Below, piece after piece: positions 44,438 through 53,728 of a stretch of 64,000 nt of DNA. Under the pieces are notes generated by a model, which was not told the DNA's origin, did no database searches, and was given only the letters and a program-made list of their open reading frames with translations. The stretch comes from an uncultured Aquimarina sp. (GTDB lineage Bacteria > Bacteroidota > Bacteroidia > Flavobacteriales > Flavobacteriaceae). The stretch's first letter is position 1. Each line of letters opens with the position of its first letter. The stretch lies in the NCBI GenBank assembly GCA_947500505.1, contig CANMSL010000001.1, positions 558,001 through 622,000 of the forward strand. Reading direction: 5' to 3'. Made by a program: the position numbers and the translations under genes.

Positions 44438-45328
44438 TTAATTATTAAATTGATGTACTGATATATTTCCGTTTGTATCCTCTGCCCATACTACTAAACG
44501 ATTTCCCGCAAGCCTGTCAAAAAACTCTAAATCGTTTTCAAAAAGCGTTTCCATTTTTATTTCTTGAGTATTTGGAAGTTCTTTCCCAGAGTTAGGACGG
44601 AACTGGTGTGGCCAATTTGATGTCCCCCAGACTCTTTCTTCTATAATCGAGCCTTCTTGATTGGGATTGTCCTCATCTATATTTATAATATAAATCCAAA
44701 GGAAGGTAATTTCTGAAGATGCAGGGTGCTCATTGTTTTTATAGATTCTTCCTGAAATAGAGCTTTCAGAAACCCCTGAGTCAGTAAGCTGAACTTGTGG
44801 AGCATACGGTCGATGAATATAAACCGTGGTGTGATACGTTGTATTATCTCGATACGCTGTTTGATTACCTTCAATATCCGTTGCCTGAATGGAGAAATGA
44901 TAGGGCCCGGCAATAACAAGTTCGTCATCCGCTATTTCAGGATTACGATGGTCCGCAAAAACGTCTGATGTATAAGTGAATCGTGTGCGATCGTCAAAAG
45001 TTCCTGCATCTATAATCTCATTATGATTAAAAAGTTTAAAATTTTGTCCCTCATTTAGAAATGATTTTCCGTGGGTGTGTCCATCAAAACCGCTGTGTGA
45101 TTCAATTTTGACCTCCTTCACCCCAGAAACATCTTCAATGCTGAATGCAACTGGAATAACTGGATTTTCGCTATCAGTCCTAAAAAAGTAAGGAGGTTGG
45201 ATAGTGGTTGATCCTTGAATAGTTCTGATCAATGGAGCATCTAAGTCCGTGGTGCCGTCTGTATCTTCGTTTAAGCAAGAACTAAAAATACTTAAGCAAC
45301 AGATTGAAATCCATATTTTTTTTTTCAT
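44438..45328 (-). CDS. DUF4625-type lipoprotein, probable metal binding
   Basis: A 296-residue lipoprotein (MKKKIWISICCLSIFSS then Cys). A His-rich loop near residue 80 (SHSGFDGHTHGKSF), DHRNPEIADDELVIAGPYHF and ATDIEGNQTAYRDN are like the DUF4625 domain found beside metal transport genes in this phylum. The fold looks Ig-like. It ends 11 bases before the AztD-like gene and follows the TonB receptor by 138 bases. Confidence 0.7.
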   Translation of the reverse strand: MKKKIWISICCLSIFSSCLNEDTDGTTDLDAPLIRTIQGSTTIQPPYFFRTDSENPVIPVAFSIEDVSGVKEVKIESHSGFDGHTHGKSFLNEGQNFKLFNHNEIIDAGTFDDRTRFTYTSDVFADHRNPEIADDELVIAGPYHFSIQATDIEGNQTAYRDNTTYHTTVYIHRPYAPQVQLTDSGVSESSISGRIYKNNEHPASSEITFLWIYIINIDEDNPNQEGSIIEERVWGTSNWPHQFRPNSGKELPNTQEIKMETLFENDLEFFDRLAGNRLVVWAEDTNGNISVHQFNN

Positions 45329-45466
45329 CTTGTTTTATTTATGTTATTCATACTTTGTGTTTTATTATTTCAGTTATTGAATTATGATAATTTTAAAACT
45401 GAGAATGTTTGTCTATTACTTGAATTTTTTGAATACTTTATTTCATACACATTGTTTTTAAGGTTA

Positions 45467-47839
45467 TTAGATATCCACAGGTATTTTGATGGACAATGTG
45501 ATATTGCGACCTTGCTCTGGCAGATTCAGTAATCGGTATCTACTTATATGATTAAAATACGCTGTGTTTAGAAGGTTATTTGCGCTAATTCTAAAAAATG
45601 CTTCTTGATCAAAAAGATTAAAACTTATAGTAAGACCAGCATTTAATATGAAGCTATCCGGAGTAGATCTTTCATTTCGGTCAGTACGGTTTTGAGAGAA
45701 ATTATATCTACCTGAAATAAATAGATGTCCTTCATTCAGTTTCTTTCTTTTCCTTAAAAAAGGATATTCGAAATTTGATGTTATAGAAGGAGCAGGAGTT
45801 AATGGTAATGGTAAACGACTATCAAGATTTAAATTCTGAACAAAATCAGCGGCAAAATCGACACGAACCCCCTTTTTGAAATTATACTGTGCCATAAGTT
45901 CAAAGCCATTGAAAACAGCATTGTCCTGTCGGTACTGCCATAGAGTACCTCCAGAAGCTAGGGGAGAAAAATTACCAGTAGGAGCTAAATATATATAATC
46001 CGTGAAGTAACCAAAAAATGAAGAAAATTCCAGAAACAAGTTCTTTGATTTATGAACATAGGTAAAATCTCCTTGATAACCACGCTCTATTCCCAGATTC
46101 GATTCTCCACGTTCGTGCCTAAAATTTCCGTGGTGCACTCCATTACTCGATAATTCGATTGCAGTGGGAAATCGAAAACTGTTTCCCAAGTGTACTTTAA
46201 ATACATTTTTATGATTTAATGAATAAGTAGCACCCAACGCTCCACTCATATTATTAAATTCACGCTCAATTTCAGGAGTACGCTCCACTAACTCCCCCGT
46301 AGGCATTAAGGTACCTCTATCATAAACAGGTTGTAAATGCTGATCAATATCATGTGTACCAATATCAAATCGTAAACCAGCATTTATTTTCCAGCGATTT
46401 CCCAAATTCCATAGTTGATAGTGAAAAAAACCTAATTGCAGACTATTAAAAACTGGTAATAAAAATTCAAAACCATCTTTTTGATTTTGCATATATTGAA
46501 ATTGACTTCCGAATAAAACTTGGTGTTCAGAATTCTTATTTAATTCGTAGCGAAAATTGGCGGTATAGGTATCAAGATACAGTCCCAAAGCCAGATTTGA
46601 CCCTGCCAATTCTGGTGAAATACCGTGTGCCGCCGGAAACGATAACTCTTCGCGGATGTTACGTTGATAACCTACATCTACTTCTAGTTGACTTAACCCT
46701 AAAGAGATGGTAGAGTTGCTAGTAATCATATGATGATGGTTTTCCTGTCTTGGCACATCAATATCTCTAAATTTATTGTTATGCTGTAGATTGTAGGCTC
46801 TAGGCAATCCTATCGCACCTGTGAATATTCCTGCTTTTTGATTAAAACTCGAGATTTTTAGAGTAGATGTGAAGTTTTTAGAGTGATAGCCTAAATTACC
46901 ACTGAAATGTAATTCAGTTCCAGCAGTGTTCTTTAACCTATTATCGAATATGGGTAAATCAAAACCAGCATACGAAAACTCACTGGCAGGAACTGTGTAA
47001 TCCCCATAATCTTGATGAGTGATCCTGCTGCCAAAAACCCATTTGTTCTTTTTTCCTTTCCATTCTAAGGTATTAGAGAGTGCTCCATTATTAGATTGAT
47101 ACATTACAAGATATTCTAATAAATGTCCGTCCTCTTTAATAGTATTATTATTCTTTATATTAATGACACCACCTAATCCGTCTGATCCAAAAAGTAAAGA
47201 GGCAGGACCTTTTATAATTTCTACGTTTCCTACATCAAAAGGGTCAACTGCAAGACCGTGATCCGCTCCCCATTGTTGCCCTTCTTGTTTTATTCCCCTA
47301 TTATTTACCAGAACTCTATTAGCACCCATACCCCTGATGATGGGCTTAGCGATACCAACACCAACATTCATAGTATTGAGACCTGGTAAAGCAGCAAGTG
47401 CTCCCGAAAAAGTTCCTGTATTATTGCTAGATATGAATTCTTTATCGATGGTTATAACTGATTGAGAATTAGCAATTACCTCTTGTAAAATTCGTGTTTG
47501 AACGATAGTTACTTCAGTTAGATCTGAAACCAAAGCTTTTAAAACTACTTCAATAGAGCTTATATCTTTTTCCTTAGATAGTTTGATTCTTTTTTTCAGA
47601 TATGCAATATGACTCAACTCTAAAAAAAGAATACTATCATTGTCGGTTGTAGGAAAAGTAAACTGACCTTTTGAATCACTAATAACCGCTTTCAAAGTGG
47701 GAAATGCTTGGATTGTGACAGCTTCAATGGGGTGACCAGAATCATCAAGAACAATACCTGATAATTCTTGACCATTCATCATCTGGCTAATTAATAGTAA
47801 TAAAGCACAGCATATAGTATACGAGAGATTTGTTGACAC
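45467..47839 (-). CDS. TonB-dependent receptor, ZnuD-like
   Basis: A 790-residue outer-membrane receptor. A signal peptide (residues ~1-23) is followed by a carboxypeptidase-regulatory-like domain (ELSGIVLDDSGHPIEAVTI), a plug (PIIRGMGANRVLVNNRGIKQ, GADHGLAVDPFDVGNVEIIKG) and a barrel with His-rich loops (GVHHGNFRHERGESNLGIE; ENHHHMIT) ending ITLSIKIPVDI. The AHGLAV.P and HERGE loops resemble ZnuD-type zinc receptors. Together with the two following lipoproteins and the small His/Cys protein upstream it forms a likely zinc-uptake locus. Confidence 0.82.
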   Translation of the reverse strand: MSTNLSYTICCALLLLISQMMNGQELSGIVLDDSGHPIEAVTIQAFPTLKAVISDSKGQFTFPTTDNDSILFLELSHIAYLKKRIKLSKEKDISSIEVVLKALVSDLTEVTIVQTRILQEVIANSQSVITIDKEFISSNNTGTFSGALAALPGLNTMNVGVGIAKPIIRGMGANRVLVNNRGIKQEGQQWGADHGLAVDPFDVGNVEIIKGPASLLFGSDGLGGVINIKNNNTIKEDGHLLEYLVMYQSNNGALSNTLEWKGKKNKWVFGSRITHQDYGDYTVPASEFSYAGFDLPIFDNRLKNTAGTELHFSGNLGYHSKNFTSTLKISSFNQKAGIFTGAIGLPRAYNLQHNNKFRDIDVPRQENHHHMITSNSTISLGLSQLEVDVGYQRNIREELSFPAAHGISPELAGSNLALGLYLDTYTANFRYELNKNSEHQVLFGSQFQYMQNQKDGFEFLLPVFNSLQLGFFHYQLWNLGNRWKINAGLRFDIGTHDIDQHLQPVYDRGTLMPTGELVERTPEIEREFNNMSGALGATYSLNHKNVFKVHLGNSFRFPTAIELSSNGVHHGNFRHERGESNLGIERGYQGDFTYVHKSKNLFLEFSSFFGYFTDYIYLAPTGNFSPLASGGTLWQYRQDNAVFNGFELMAQYNFKKGVRVDFAADFVQNLNLDSRLPLPLTPAPSITSNFEYPFLRKRKKLNEGHLFISGRYNFSQNRTDRNERSTPDSFILNAGLTISFNLFDQEAFFRISANNLLNTAYFNHISRYRLLNLPEQGRNITLSIKIPVDI

Positions 47840-47888
47840 TTAGAGCTTATTTATAAAGGAATTGTATCTTAAAGAAATGACGCTATTC

Positions 47889-47928
47889 TTTGAAAAAGTG
47901 TTTATTGGATAACCATACACTTTTCAAA
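47889..47928. promoter_or_regulatory. inverted repeat upstream of the ZnuD-like receptor
   Basis: tttgaaaaagtgt (47889-47901) and acacttttcaaa (47917-47928) are complementary with one bulged base and a 15-base centre, about 50-90 bases before the receptor's start. It could be an operator (for example for a Fur/Zur-like regulator) or a hairpin ending the upstream transcript. There is no T-run on the minus strand that would decide for a terminator. Confidence 0.35.
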
Positions 47929-48135
47929 AAATTTTAGTAAACATTAAAAAGTAATCTGTTTTGTTAATAGCATAAACTACTAACAAAAGTCATTTTTACT
48001 TTAATAAGTTTGCGTTTGGAAAAAGAGAGTGTAAATAATAACAATTTATAATCTTTGGTAGTACTTAGATAAGTAAGTTATTAACCAAGATTTAAATCTT
48101 TTATTAATCTTTTTTACTGGTAACAGAAAATCTCT

Positions 48136-48453
48136 CTAAAAAATCGTAACTGGAGGAGGTTTGTTATGAAAAAAATCGGAATGAAGCGTTTTGATAAACG
48201 GTGATGTGTAGTTACCAATTTCGATTCCGGGGTTAGTGAAAATAACATCGAAAACTAAGTTATCTACTGGATCAGGACCAAAGCCTAAGATAGTAGATTG
48301 ATTAGAATGTGTTATAAAATCACACAACTCACAATTTTGAAGGGTATCATTATCTGAAATATGTGCATACGCATGTAGATCAGCTACTCTAAGAAACAGA
48401 AAAGCAGATAGAAAAAAAAGGGTAATTGTATTTTTCCAGAAACCTATTTTCAT
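48136..48453 (-). CDS. small exported His/Cys protein next to the metal receptor
   Basis: A 105-residue protein with a signal peptide or one N-terminal helix (TITLFFLSAFLFL...LHAYA). After it comes a His/Cys segment HAYAHISDNDTLQNCELCDF then ITHSNQ, suited to metal binding, and a Pro-rich end NKPPPVTIF. I know similar short proteins beside TonB receptors in this phylum but no function. It is 297 bases upstream of the ZnuD-like receptor on the same strand. Confidence 0.65.
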   Translation of the reverse strand: MKIGFWKNTITLFFLSAFLFLRVADLHAYAHISDNDTLQNCELCDFITHSNQSTILGFGPDPVDNLVFDVIFTNPGIEIGNYTSPFIKTLHSDFFHNKPPPVTIF

Positions 48454-49018
48454 TATGCAAATATAATGATTAATTCAAAAGACTAATCAATAACTGACAC
48501 GTCTATATTTGTAATAATTTACAACCTCGTAAATTTTTTAGACAATGATACTCAATTATTCTGCAGCCGAGTTAAATTTGAGAAAGTCAGTATTTAAAAT
48601 ATTGTTGAAATTAAAACTTTATTTTGATCATCCATTGTTTCAGAATACTTTAGTTTTCCCAAATTAGTAGATCAACTATCATTGATAATGCTGTCAATAA
48701 ACTTTATTATTAATAAACTAAATCTTCGTTTCCGGTTCATATCTATACAGCAACATTTTCTTTTTAAAACTTCTGACGGCAAAATAAAAATATCTAGGTT
48801 TTTGATCCAAAAGGTTGGTTAAAACATAACTTTAAAATACATACTCAACTATAAATCAAAACTTTAAACACTTTTTGTTAATAAAACTTGATAAAATAAT
48901 TTTTAAAATAGCATCACTCAGCTTACTTTTACTTTAATAAGACCGCATACATTCTGGTATGTTTTTTGGGGAAAGAACACCAGTAATGATAAAGGGATAC
49001 AAATCAAAACTTGTGATT
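48454..49018. other. long intergenic region, one possible short frame
   Basis: About 565 bases of very AT-rich DNA. A second TATATTTG box (plus strand, 48504-48511) is 34 bases before a 40-codon frame (48545-48667, MILNYSAAELNLRKSVFKIL) that I cannot assign and do not call as a gene. From 48670 to 49018 I see nothing beyond AT-rich DNA. Confidence 0.35.
48458..48465 (-). promoter_or_regulatory. predicted -7 box only 4 bases from the ATG (TATATTTG)
   Basis: On the minus strand TATATTTG-CATA-ATG: the box ends 4 bases before the start codon at 48453, so the transcript would be essentially leaderless. Confidence 0.5.
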
Positions 49019-49192
49019 ATGCAGTACAAAGTAATTGATACCAAAAGCCAACATTTTGGCAAAGTATTGGATTTTAAATCATGTGCAGATGCTACCGATT
49101 TAGGCGGAGTAATTTTAAAAATAGATGAAGAAACCTTTTCGCTATTTCGGTTTAACGAGGTCGAAAAAATAGATACTATTTTAGCTAGTTAA
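49019..49192 (+). CDS. conserved-looking small protein, unknown
   Basis: A 57-residue cytosolic protein starting MQYKVIDTKSQHFGKVLDF; the open frame extends 20 codons upstream (to 48959) but the upstream residues look random. It contains GVILKIDEETFSLFRFNEVE, a compact beta-like sequence. Unknown function. It is convergent with riboflavin synthase, 11 bases apart. Confidence 0.5.
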   Translation: MQYKVIDTKSQHFGKVLDFKSCADATDLGGVILKIDEETFSLFRFNEVEKIDTILAS

Positions 49193-49203
49193 CAACGTTT
49201 CCG

Positions 49204-49791
49204 CTATCCTAATTCTGTAATTCTTTTTACATACTTACCGATAACGTCAAACTCTAAGTTCACCACAGTGCCTGTTTTAAAAGTACTAAAATTGGTATGT
49301 TCATAAGTAAAAGGAATAATGGCTACGCTAAATGCATTCTTTTTAGAATTTACAACTGTAAGACTCACTCCATTAACCGTCACGGAACCTTTTTCTATGG
49401 TAATGTTATACATTGAAGGATCATACTCAAAAGTAAAATACCAACTCCCGTCCGCTTCCTTTATATTGGTGCAAACAGCCGTTTGATCCACGTGACCCTG
49501 TACAATATGCCCATCCAATCGGGCACCAAGTTTCATTCCACGCTCTAGATTAACTATTTGTCCTTCCGTTAGGTTCTTCAGGTTTGTTTTATCCAATGTT
49601 TCCTTAATCGCAGTAACTGTATATGTGTCTCCGTCAATCGAAACTACGGTTAGGCACACTCCATTATGGGCAACGCTTTGATCAATTTTTAATTCAGAAG
49701 TAAAACTCGCACGTATCGTTATATCCAGATTTTCCTGATCAGATTTTAAATTAGTAACTATTCCCAATTCTTCGATGATTCCTGTAAACAT
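49204..49791 (-). CDS. ribE: riboflavin synthase alpha subunit
   Basis: A 195-residue enzyme that dismutates two 6,7-dimethyl-8-ribityllumazine molecules to riboflavin. Two similar lumazine-binding repeats: MFTGIIEELG and SVAHNGVCLTVV in the first, GHIVQGHVDQTA and KGSVTVNGVSLTVV in the second. Normal length. Divergent from pdxA with an 86-base gap. Confidence 0.96.
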   Translation of the reverse strand: MFTGIIEELGIVTNLKSDQENLDITIRASFTSELKIDQSVAHNGVCLTVVSIDGDTYTVTAIKETLDKTNLKNLTEGQIVNLERGMKLGARLDGHIVQGHVDQTAVCTNIKEADGSWYFTFEYDPSMYNITIEKGSVTVNGVSLTVVNSKKNAFSVAIIPFTYEHTNFSTFKTGTVVNLEFDVIGKYVKRITELG

Positions 49792-49877
49792 AAATGCGAA
49801 TTATTTAGTTAAATTTGTGACCTCAAAATTTGTGGTCTGTTTTTCAGGTTTCAAAAATACTTATAAAGTAGATTATA

Positions 49878-50945
49878 ATGAAGAAAGAAGAAAAAATAAG
49901 ATTAGGCATATCTATAGGTGATCTGAATGGTATCGGAAGTGAAGTAGTTTTTAAAACCTTCGAGGATCCGCGTATGCTTGATTTCTGTACTCCGGTGATT
50001 TTTGCATCCGTAAAGACTCTTTCTTTTCTCAAAAAACAATACAATAGTAATGTAAACCTTCATGGTATTGATAAAACTTCTCAGATTCTGGATGGTAAAA
50101 TCAATGTATTCAATGTATGGAAAGAAAGCGTAGATATTAATTTTGGGCAAGAAGATGAAAAAGTAGGAACCTACGCTATTAAATCTTTAAAAGCAGTAAC
50201 CAATGCTTTAAAAAACGATGAAATAGATGTTTTAGTCACCGCACCTATCAATAAGCATAGCATTCAGTCAGAAGACTTCAACTTTCCCGGACATACAGAC
50301 TATTTGGATCAGGAACTGGAGGGAAACAGCCTGATGTTTATGATCACCGACACCCTAAAAGTAGGATTGCTCACAGATCATGTTGCGGTAAAAGATATAG
50401 CAGACACCATTACTCCTGAGCTTATCGAGCAAAAAGTAGACACTATTTATCGTGCATTAAAACAAGATTTTGGAATCAGTAAACCAAAAATAGCTGTTTT
50501 AGGGATTAATCCGCATAGTGGCGATAATGGAGTAATTGGTAAAGAAGACGAAGAAGTATTGAAACCTACCATAAAAAAAATCAATGACTCAGGTAAATTA
50601 GTGTATGGCCCGTATGCAGCTGATAGTTTTTTTGGTTCTGATGGTTATAAAGCTTTTGATGCCATCGTGGCTTCTTATCACGATCAGGGATTAATTCCGT
50701 TTAAGACCTTATCTTTTGGAAAAGGAGTGAATTATACCGCGGGTTTAAACAAAGTGCGTACCTCTCCGGATCACGGAACTGCTTTTGAGATTGCAGGAAA
50801 AAACAAAGCTGATAATGGCTCTTTTAAAGAAGCTGTATTTGCAGCATTAAAAATTTTTAGAAATAGACAAGAGTATCACGAGCTGACTAAAAATCCTCTG
50901 AAAAAACAACCTCGAAAACCTCAATTCAAAGGTAATAAGGAATAG
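49878..50945 (+). CDS. pdxA: 4-hydroxythreonine-4-phosphate dehydrogenase
   Basis: A 355-residue NAD-dependent enzyme of pyridoxal phosphate synthesis. Signatures: GISIGDLNGIGSEVV at the start, APINKHSIQ and FPGHTDYL (metal His), GINPHSGDNGVIG and SYHDQGLIPFK (metal His) and RTSPDHGTAFEIAG. Normal length. A gap of 157 bases and a new promoter separate it from the next gene. Confidence 0.96.
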   Translation: MKKEEKIRLGISIGDLNGIGSEVVFKTFEDPRMLDFCTPVIFASVKTLSFLKKQYNSNVNLHGIDKTSQILDGKINVFNVWKESVDINFGQEDEKVGTYAIKSLKAVTNALKNDEIDVLVTAPINKHSIQSEDFNFPGHTDYLDQELEGNSLMFMITDTLKVGLLTDHVAVKDIADTITPELIEQKVDTIYRALKQDFGISKPKIAVLGINPHSGDNGVIGKEDEEVLKPTIKKINDSGKLVYGPYAADSFFGSDGYKAFDAIVASYHDQGLIPFKTLSFGKGVNYTAGLNKVRTSPDHGTAFEIAGKNKADNGSFKEAVFAALKIFRNRQEYHELTKNPLKKQPRKPQFKGNKE

Positions 50946-51049
50946 TAAAGAACAACCTTATCCATTGTAATATCCAAAGCCTCAATCACTAAATACTAAC
51001 TTTCTGATATAATTTTATTTACAAAAATGCAATCATAATGATTTTTTGT

Positions 51050-51057
51050 TATCTTTG
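51050..51057 (+). promoter_or_regulatory. predicted -7 box (TATCTTTG)
   Basis: A perfect TAnnTTTG 45 bases before the ATG at 51103. It lies inside the upstream extension of the reading frame, which therefore is not translated. Confidence 0.65.
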
Positions 51058-51102
51058 CACCCGCCTTTGCCGAATTGGCAGAGACTCGAAACTGATGATG
51101 AA

Positions 51103-51642
51103 ATGAAACCATTAAAAGAGTTTAATATCCCTTTTGTTGGACTGAAGCAAGGATTACACAAGTTTGAGTATCAAATTGGCAATACGTTCTTCGAACATTT
51201 TGAGTATGATGATTTTAATGCATCTGCAATAAAAGTCGACTTGGAGTTTACAAAAAAAACTACCATGTTAGAACTTCGGTTCGAGGCTAATGGCACGGTA
51301 AATGTCAATTGTGATGTTACCAATGAACCTTTTGATTTACCTATTAAAAATGAATTTTTTTTAGTAGTTAAATTTGGAGAAGAATATAATGATGAGAACG
51401 AGGAAATTCTTATAATTCCTTACGGGGAATATGAGATCAACGTTCAACAATACATTTATGAGCTCATAGTTTTAGGAGTTCCTTCTAAAAGAGTTCATCC
51501 CGGTGTGGAAGATGGAACATTAGAATCCGATATACTTAAAAAACTAGAAGAGTTAAGTCCGAAAGAAAGAACACTAGAAAATGATAACGAGGAAATTGAT
51601 CCTCGTTGGGATAAATTAAAAAACTTATTAAACGATAAATAA
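51103..51642 (+). CDS. DUF177 (YceD-like) protein
   Basis: A 179-residue protein starting at ATG 51103 (MKPLKEFNIPFVGLKQG); the frame opens earlier but the promoter sits there. The DUF177 core is LELRFEANGTVNVNCDVTNE and the Cys-poor form is normal in Bacteroidota. The family is linked to 23S rRNA accumulation and is nearly always directly upstream of rpmF, as here (10 bases). Confidence 0.9.
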   Translation: MKPLKEFNIPFVGLKQGLHKFEYQIGNTFFEHFEYDDFNASAIKVDLEFTKKTTMLELRFEANGTVNVNCDVTNEPFDLPIKNEFFLVVKFGEEYNDENEEILIIPYGEYEINVQQYIYELIVLGVPSKRVHPGVEDGTLESDILKKLEELSPKERTLENDNEEIDPRWDKLKNLLNDK

Positions 51643-51652
51643 TAGCTAAGCA

Positions 51653-51850
51653 ATGGCACATCCTAAGAGAAAAATCTCCAAAACAAGAAGAGATAAGAGA
51701 AGAACACATTATAAAGCTACTGTACCACAAATAGCTACAGATCCTACAACAGGAGAAGCACATTTATATCACAGAGCGCACTGGTTCGAAGGTAAATTAT
51801 ATTACCGTGGTCAGGTAATTATTGACAATACCGAAGAAGAAGTAGCGTAA
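51653..51850 (+). CDS. rpmF: 50S ribosomal protein L32
   Basis: A 65-residue ribosomal protein beginning [17 protein letters not shown], with the typical basic N-terminus. The zinc cysteines of some L32 proteins are absent (the 'C-minus' form): [20 protein letters not shown] terminator follows at 51875. Co-transcribed with DUF177. Confidence 0.97.
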   Translation: MAHPKRKISKTRRDKRRTHYKATVPQIATDPTTGEAHLYHRAHWFEGKLYYRGQVIIDNTEEEVA

Positions 51851-51874
51851 GTATACTGTTAAAATTTTAAAGAG

Positions 51875-51902
51875 AACTCTCACAAATGTGAGAGTTTTTT
51901 TG
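51875..51902 (+). terminator. terminator after rpmF
   Basis: aactctcac-aaat-gtgagagtt stem followed by seven T. Confidence 0.88.
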
Positions 51903-52118
51903 TTTTTAGTTGAATATGTGTCAAAATCCCGTTATTTTGCGCCATATTTGCATATAATTTAGTAATTTCAACCACTTTTTACACATTTGATGTAAGGAAT
52001 GTAGAAAAGAGCTAAGCAATTTATTGATGTTGATTCCTGCAAGAAACTTGTGGTTATTAGCAAATTCCATCTGAAGCTATGATAATTTTTGCGATTCAGA
52101 TGAAACTAAAATCAAGAT

Positions 52119-53114
52119 ATGAGTAAAATCACAGCCGCTATCACAGCTGTAGGCGCTTATGTGCCGGACTATGTTTTATCTAATGATATATTAGCAACCA
52201 TGGTCGATACAAACGATGAATGGATTACCACTCGTACAGGTATTAAAGAACGAAGAATACTAAAAGAAGAAGGAAAAGGAAGCTCTTTTTTAGGTATAAA
52301 AGCAGCAGAAGATTTAATTGCTAAAAAGAATCTCGATCCCAAAGAAATAGACATGGTGATCTTTGCAACAGCAACTCCTGACCTTCCCGTAGCCGCAACC
52401 GCAGCATATGCTGCTTCAGAAATAGGAGCAACCAATGCATTTTCATATGACTTACAAGCAGCTTGCTCCAGTTTTTTATACGGAATGTCTACCGCCGCAA
52501 GTTATATCGAAGCAGGAAGATATAAGAAAGTATTATTGATTGGAGCAGATAAAATGTCTTCAATTATTGACTATACAGATCGTACCACTTGTATTATTTT
52601 TGGTGATGGAGGTGGCGCTGCCCTTTTTGAACCTAATGAAGAAGGATTAGGGCTGCAGGATGAATATTTACGTACGGACGGTGTAGGAAGAGAGTTCCTT
52701 AAAATTGAAGCAGGTGGTTCTATACTACCCCCATCAGAGGAAACAGTTGCCAACAGGCAACACTTTGTTCAGCAGGATGGAAAATCTGTATTTAAATATG
52801 CCGTTTCCAATATGGCAGATGCAAGTACTAAAATTATGGAACGCAACAACTTGAGTGGAGAAGATGTTGACTGGTTGATTGCACATCAGGCTAATAAGCG
52901 TATTATTGATGCTACAGCCAATAGAATGAATCTGGACGAAAGTAAAGTTCTTATGAATATTCAGAGATATGGTAATACTACCTCAGCTACATTACCATTA
53001 TTACTAAGCGATTACGAAAAACAACTCAAAAAAGGAGATAATATAGTATTTGCCTCATTTGGTGGAGGCTTTACTTGGGGTTCCATTTTCTTAAAATGGG
53101 CCTATAATTCCTAA
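52119..53114 (+). CDS. fabH: 3-oxoacyl-ACP synthase III
   Basis: A 331-residue condensing enzyme that starts fatty-acid synthesis from acyl-CoA and malonyl-ACP. The catalytic triad is Cys116 (LQAACSSFLYG), His in LIAHQANKRI and Asn in RYGNTTSATLPL. The C-terminus is SFGGGFTWGSIFLKW. It precedes accB and accC, so the early steps of fatty-acid synthesis are grouped. Confidence 0.96.
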   Translation: MSKITAAITAVGAYVPDYVLSNDILATMVDTNDEWITTRTGIKERRILKEEGKGSSFLGIKAAEDLIAKKNLDPKEIDMVIFATATPDLPVAATAAYAASEIGATNAFSYDLQAACSSFLYGMSTAASYIEAGRYKKVLLIGADKMSSIIDYTDRTTCIIFGDGGGAALFEPNEEGLGLQDEYLRTDGVGREFLKIEAGGSILPPSEETVANRQHFVQQDGKSVFKYAVSNMADASTKIMERNNLSGEDVDWLIAHQANKRIIDATANRMNLDESKVLMNIQRYGNTTSATLPLLLSDYEKQLKKGDNIVFASFGGGFTWGSIFLKWAYNS

Positions 53115-53143
53115 AACAACTAAAACACACAATACCCAACATT

Positions 53144-53638
53144 ATGGATTTAAAAGAAATTCAGAATTTGATCAAATTCGTAGCCAAATCTGGGGCTAGC
53201 GAAGTGAAGTTAGAGATGGAAGATGTAAAAATTACTATCAAAACAACTTCAGACGAAAACAAAGAAACAACAATTGTACAACAGATCCCTGTAAACACTG
53301 CAGTTACTCCCCAACCAGTAGCTCCTGCTCAGACAACAGAATCAACACCTGCTGCTCCCGTTGCAGATACCTCTGCCGCAGCAGAAGACAATTCGAACTA
53401 CATCACTATAAAATCACCTATCATAGGAACACTTTATAGAAAACCATCTCCGGACAAGCCAACTTTTGTAGAAGTCGGTGATACTATCAAAGAAGGAGAT
53501 GTACTATGTATTATCGAAGCAATGAAACTTTTTAACGAAATTGAAAGTGAAGTTTCAGGAAAAATCGTTAAAATTTTAACTGATGATAATTCTCCTGTAG
53601 AATTTGACCAGCCTTTATTCTTAATAGACCCATCATAA
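53144..53638 (+). CDS. accB: biotin carboxyl carrier protein of acetyl-CoA carboxylase
   Basis: A 164-residue carrier. The N-terminal domain LKEIQNLIKFVAKSGASEV is followed by a Pro/Ala/Thr-rich linker (residues ~55-85) and the biotinyl domain, with Lys in VLCIIEAMKLFNEIES. It is 29 bases after fabH and 90 bases before accC. Confidence 0.96.
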   Translation: MDLKEIQNLIKFVAKSGASEVKLEMEDVKITIKTTSDENKETTIVQQIPVNTAVTPQPVAPAQTTESTPAAPVADTSAAAEDNSNYITIKSPIIGTLYRKPSPDKPTFVEVGDTIKEGDVLCIIEAMKLFNEIESEVSGKIVKILTDDNSPVEFDQPLFLIDPS

Positions 53639-53639
53639 C

Positions 53640-53728
53640 CCAATTTTAAAATTCCAATTGACAAATCCCAAAATCCAACATACTGGAATTTGGAACATGG
53701 AATTTGAGATTTTTAAATTTAGAATGTT
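53640..53728. repeat. repetitive 'ggaattt' element between accB and accC
   Basis: The gap is built of near-complementary tracts (aaaattccaattgacaaatc and ctggaatttggaacatggaa). Such ggaatttggaattt blocks are a familiar dispersed flavobacterial spacer. It can form a weak hairpin and may modulate the accB:accC ratio. Confidence 0.45.

Noticed and set aside
48545..48667. 40-codon frame after a TATATTTG box
   Set aside because: Short and unrecognised; a frame of this length occurs by chance in such DNA. Mentioned only within the intergenic entry.
47988..48940. ttttactttaataag repeated at about 47989 and 48927
   Set aside because: Only 15 A/T-rich bases, no symmetry and no matching gene orientation; probably chance.
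51046..51102. Upstream extension of the DUF177 gene
   Set aside because: It contains a perfect -7 box and its residues do not resemble the family; the start is placed at 51103.
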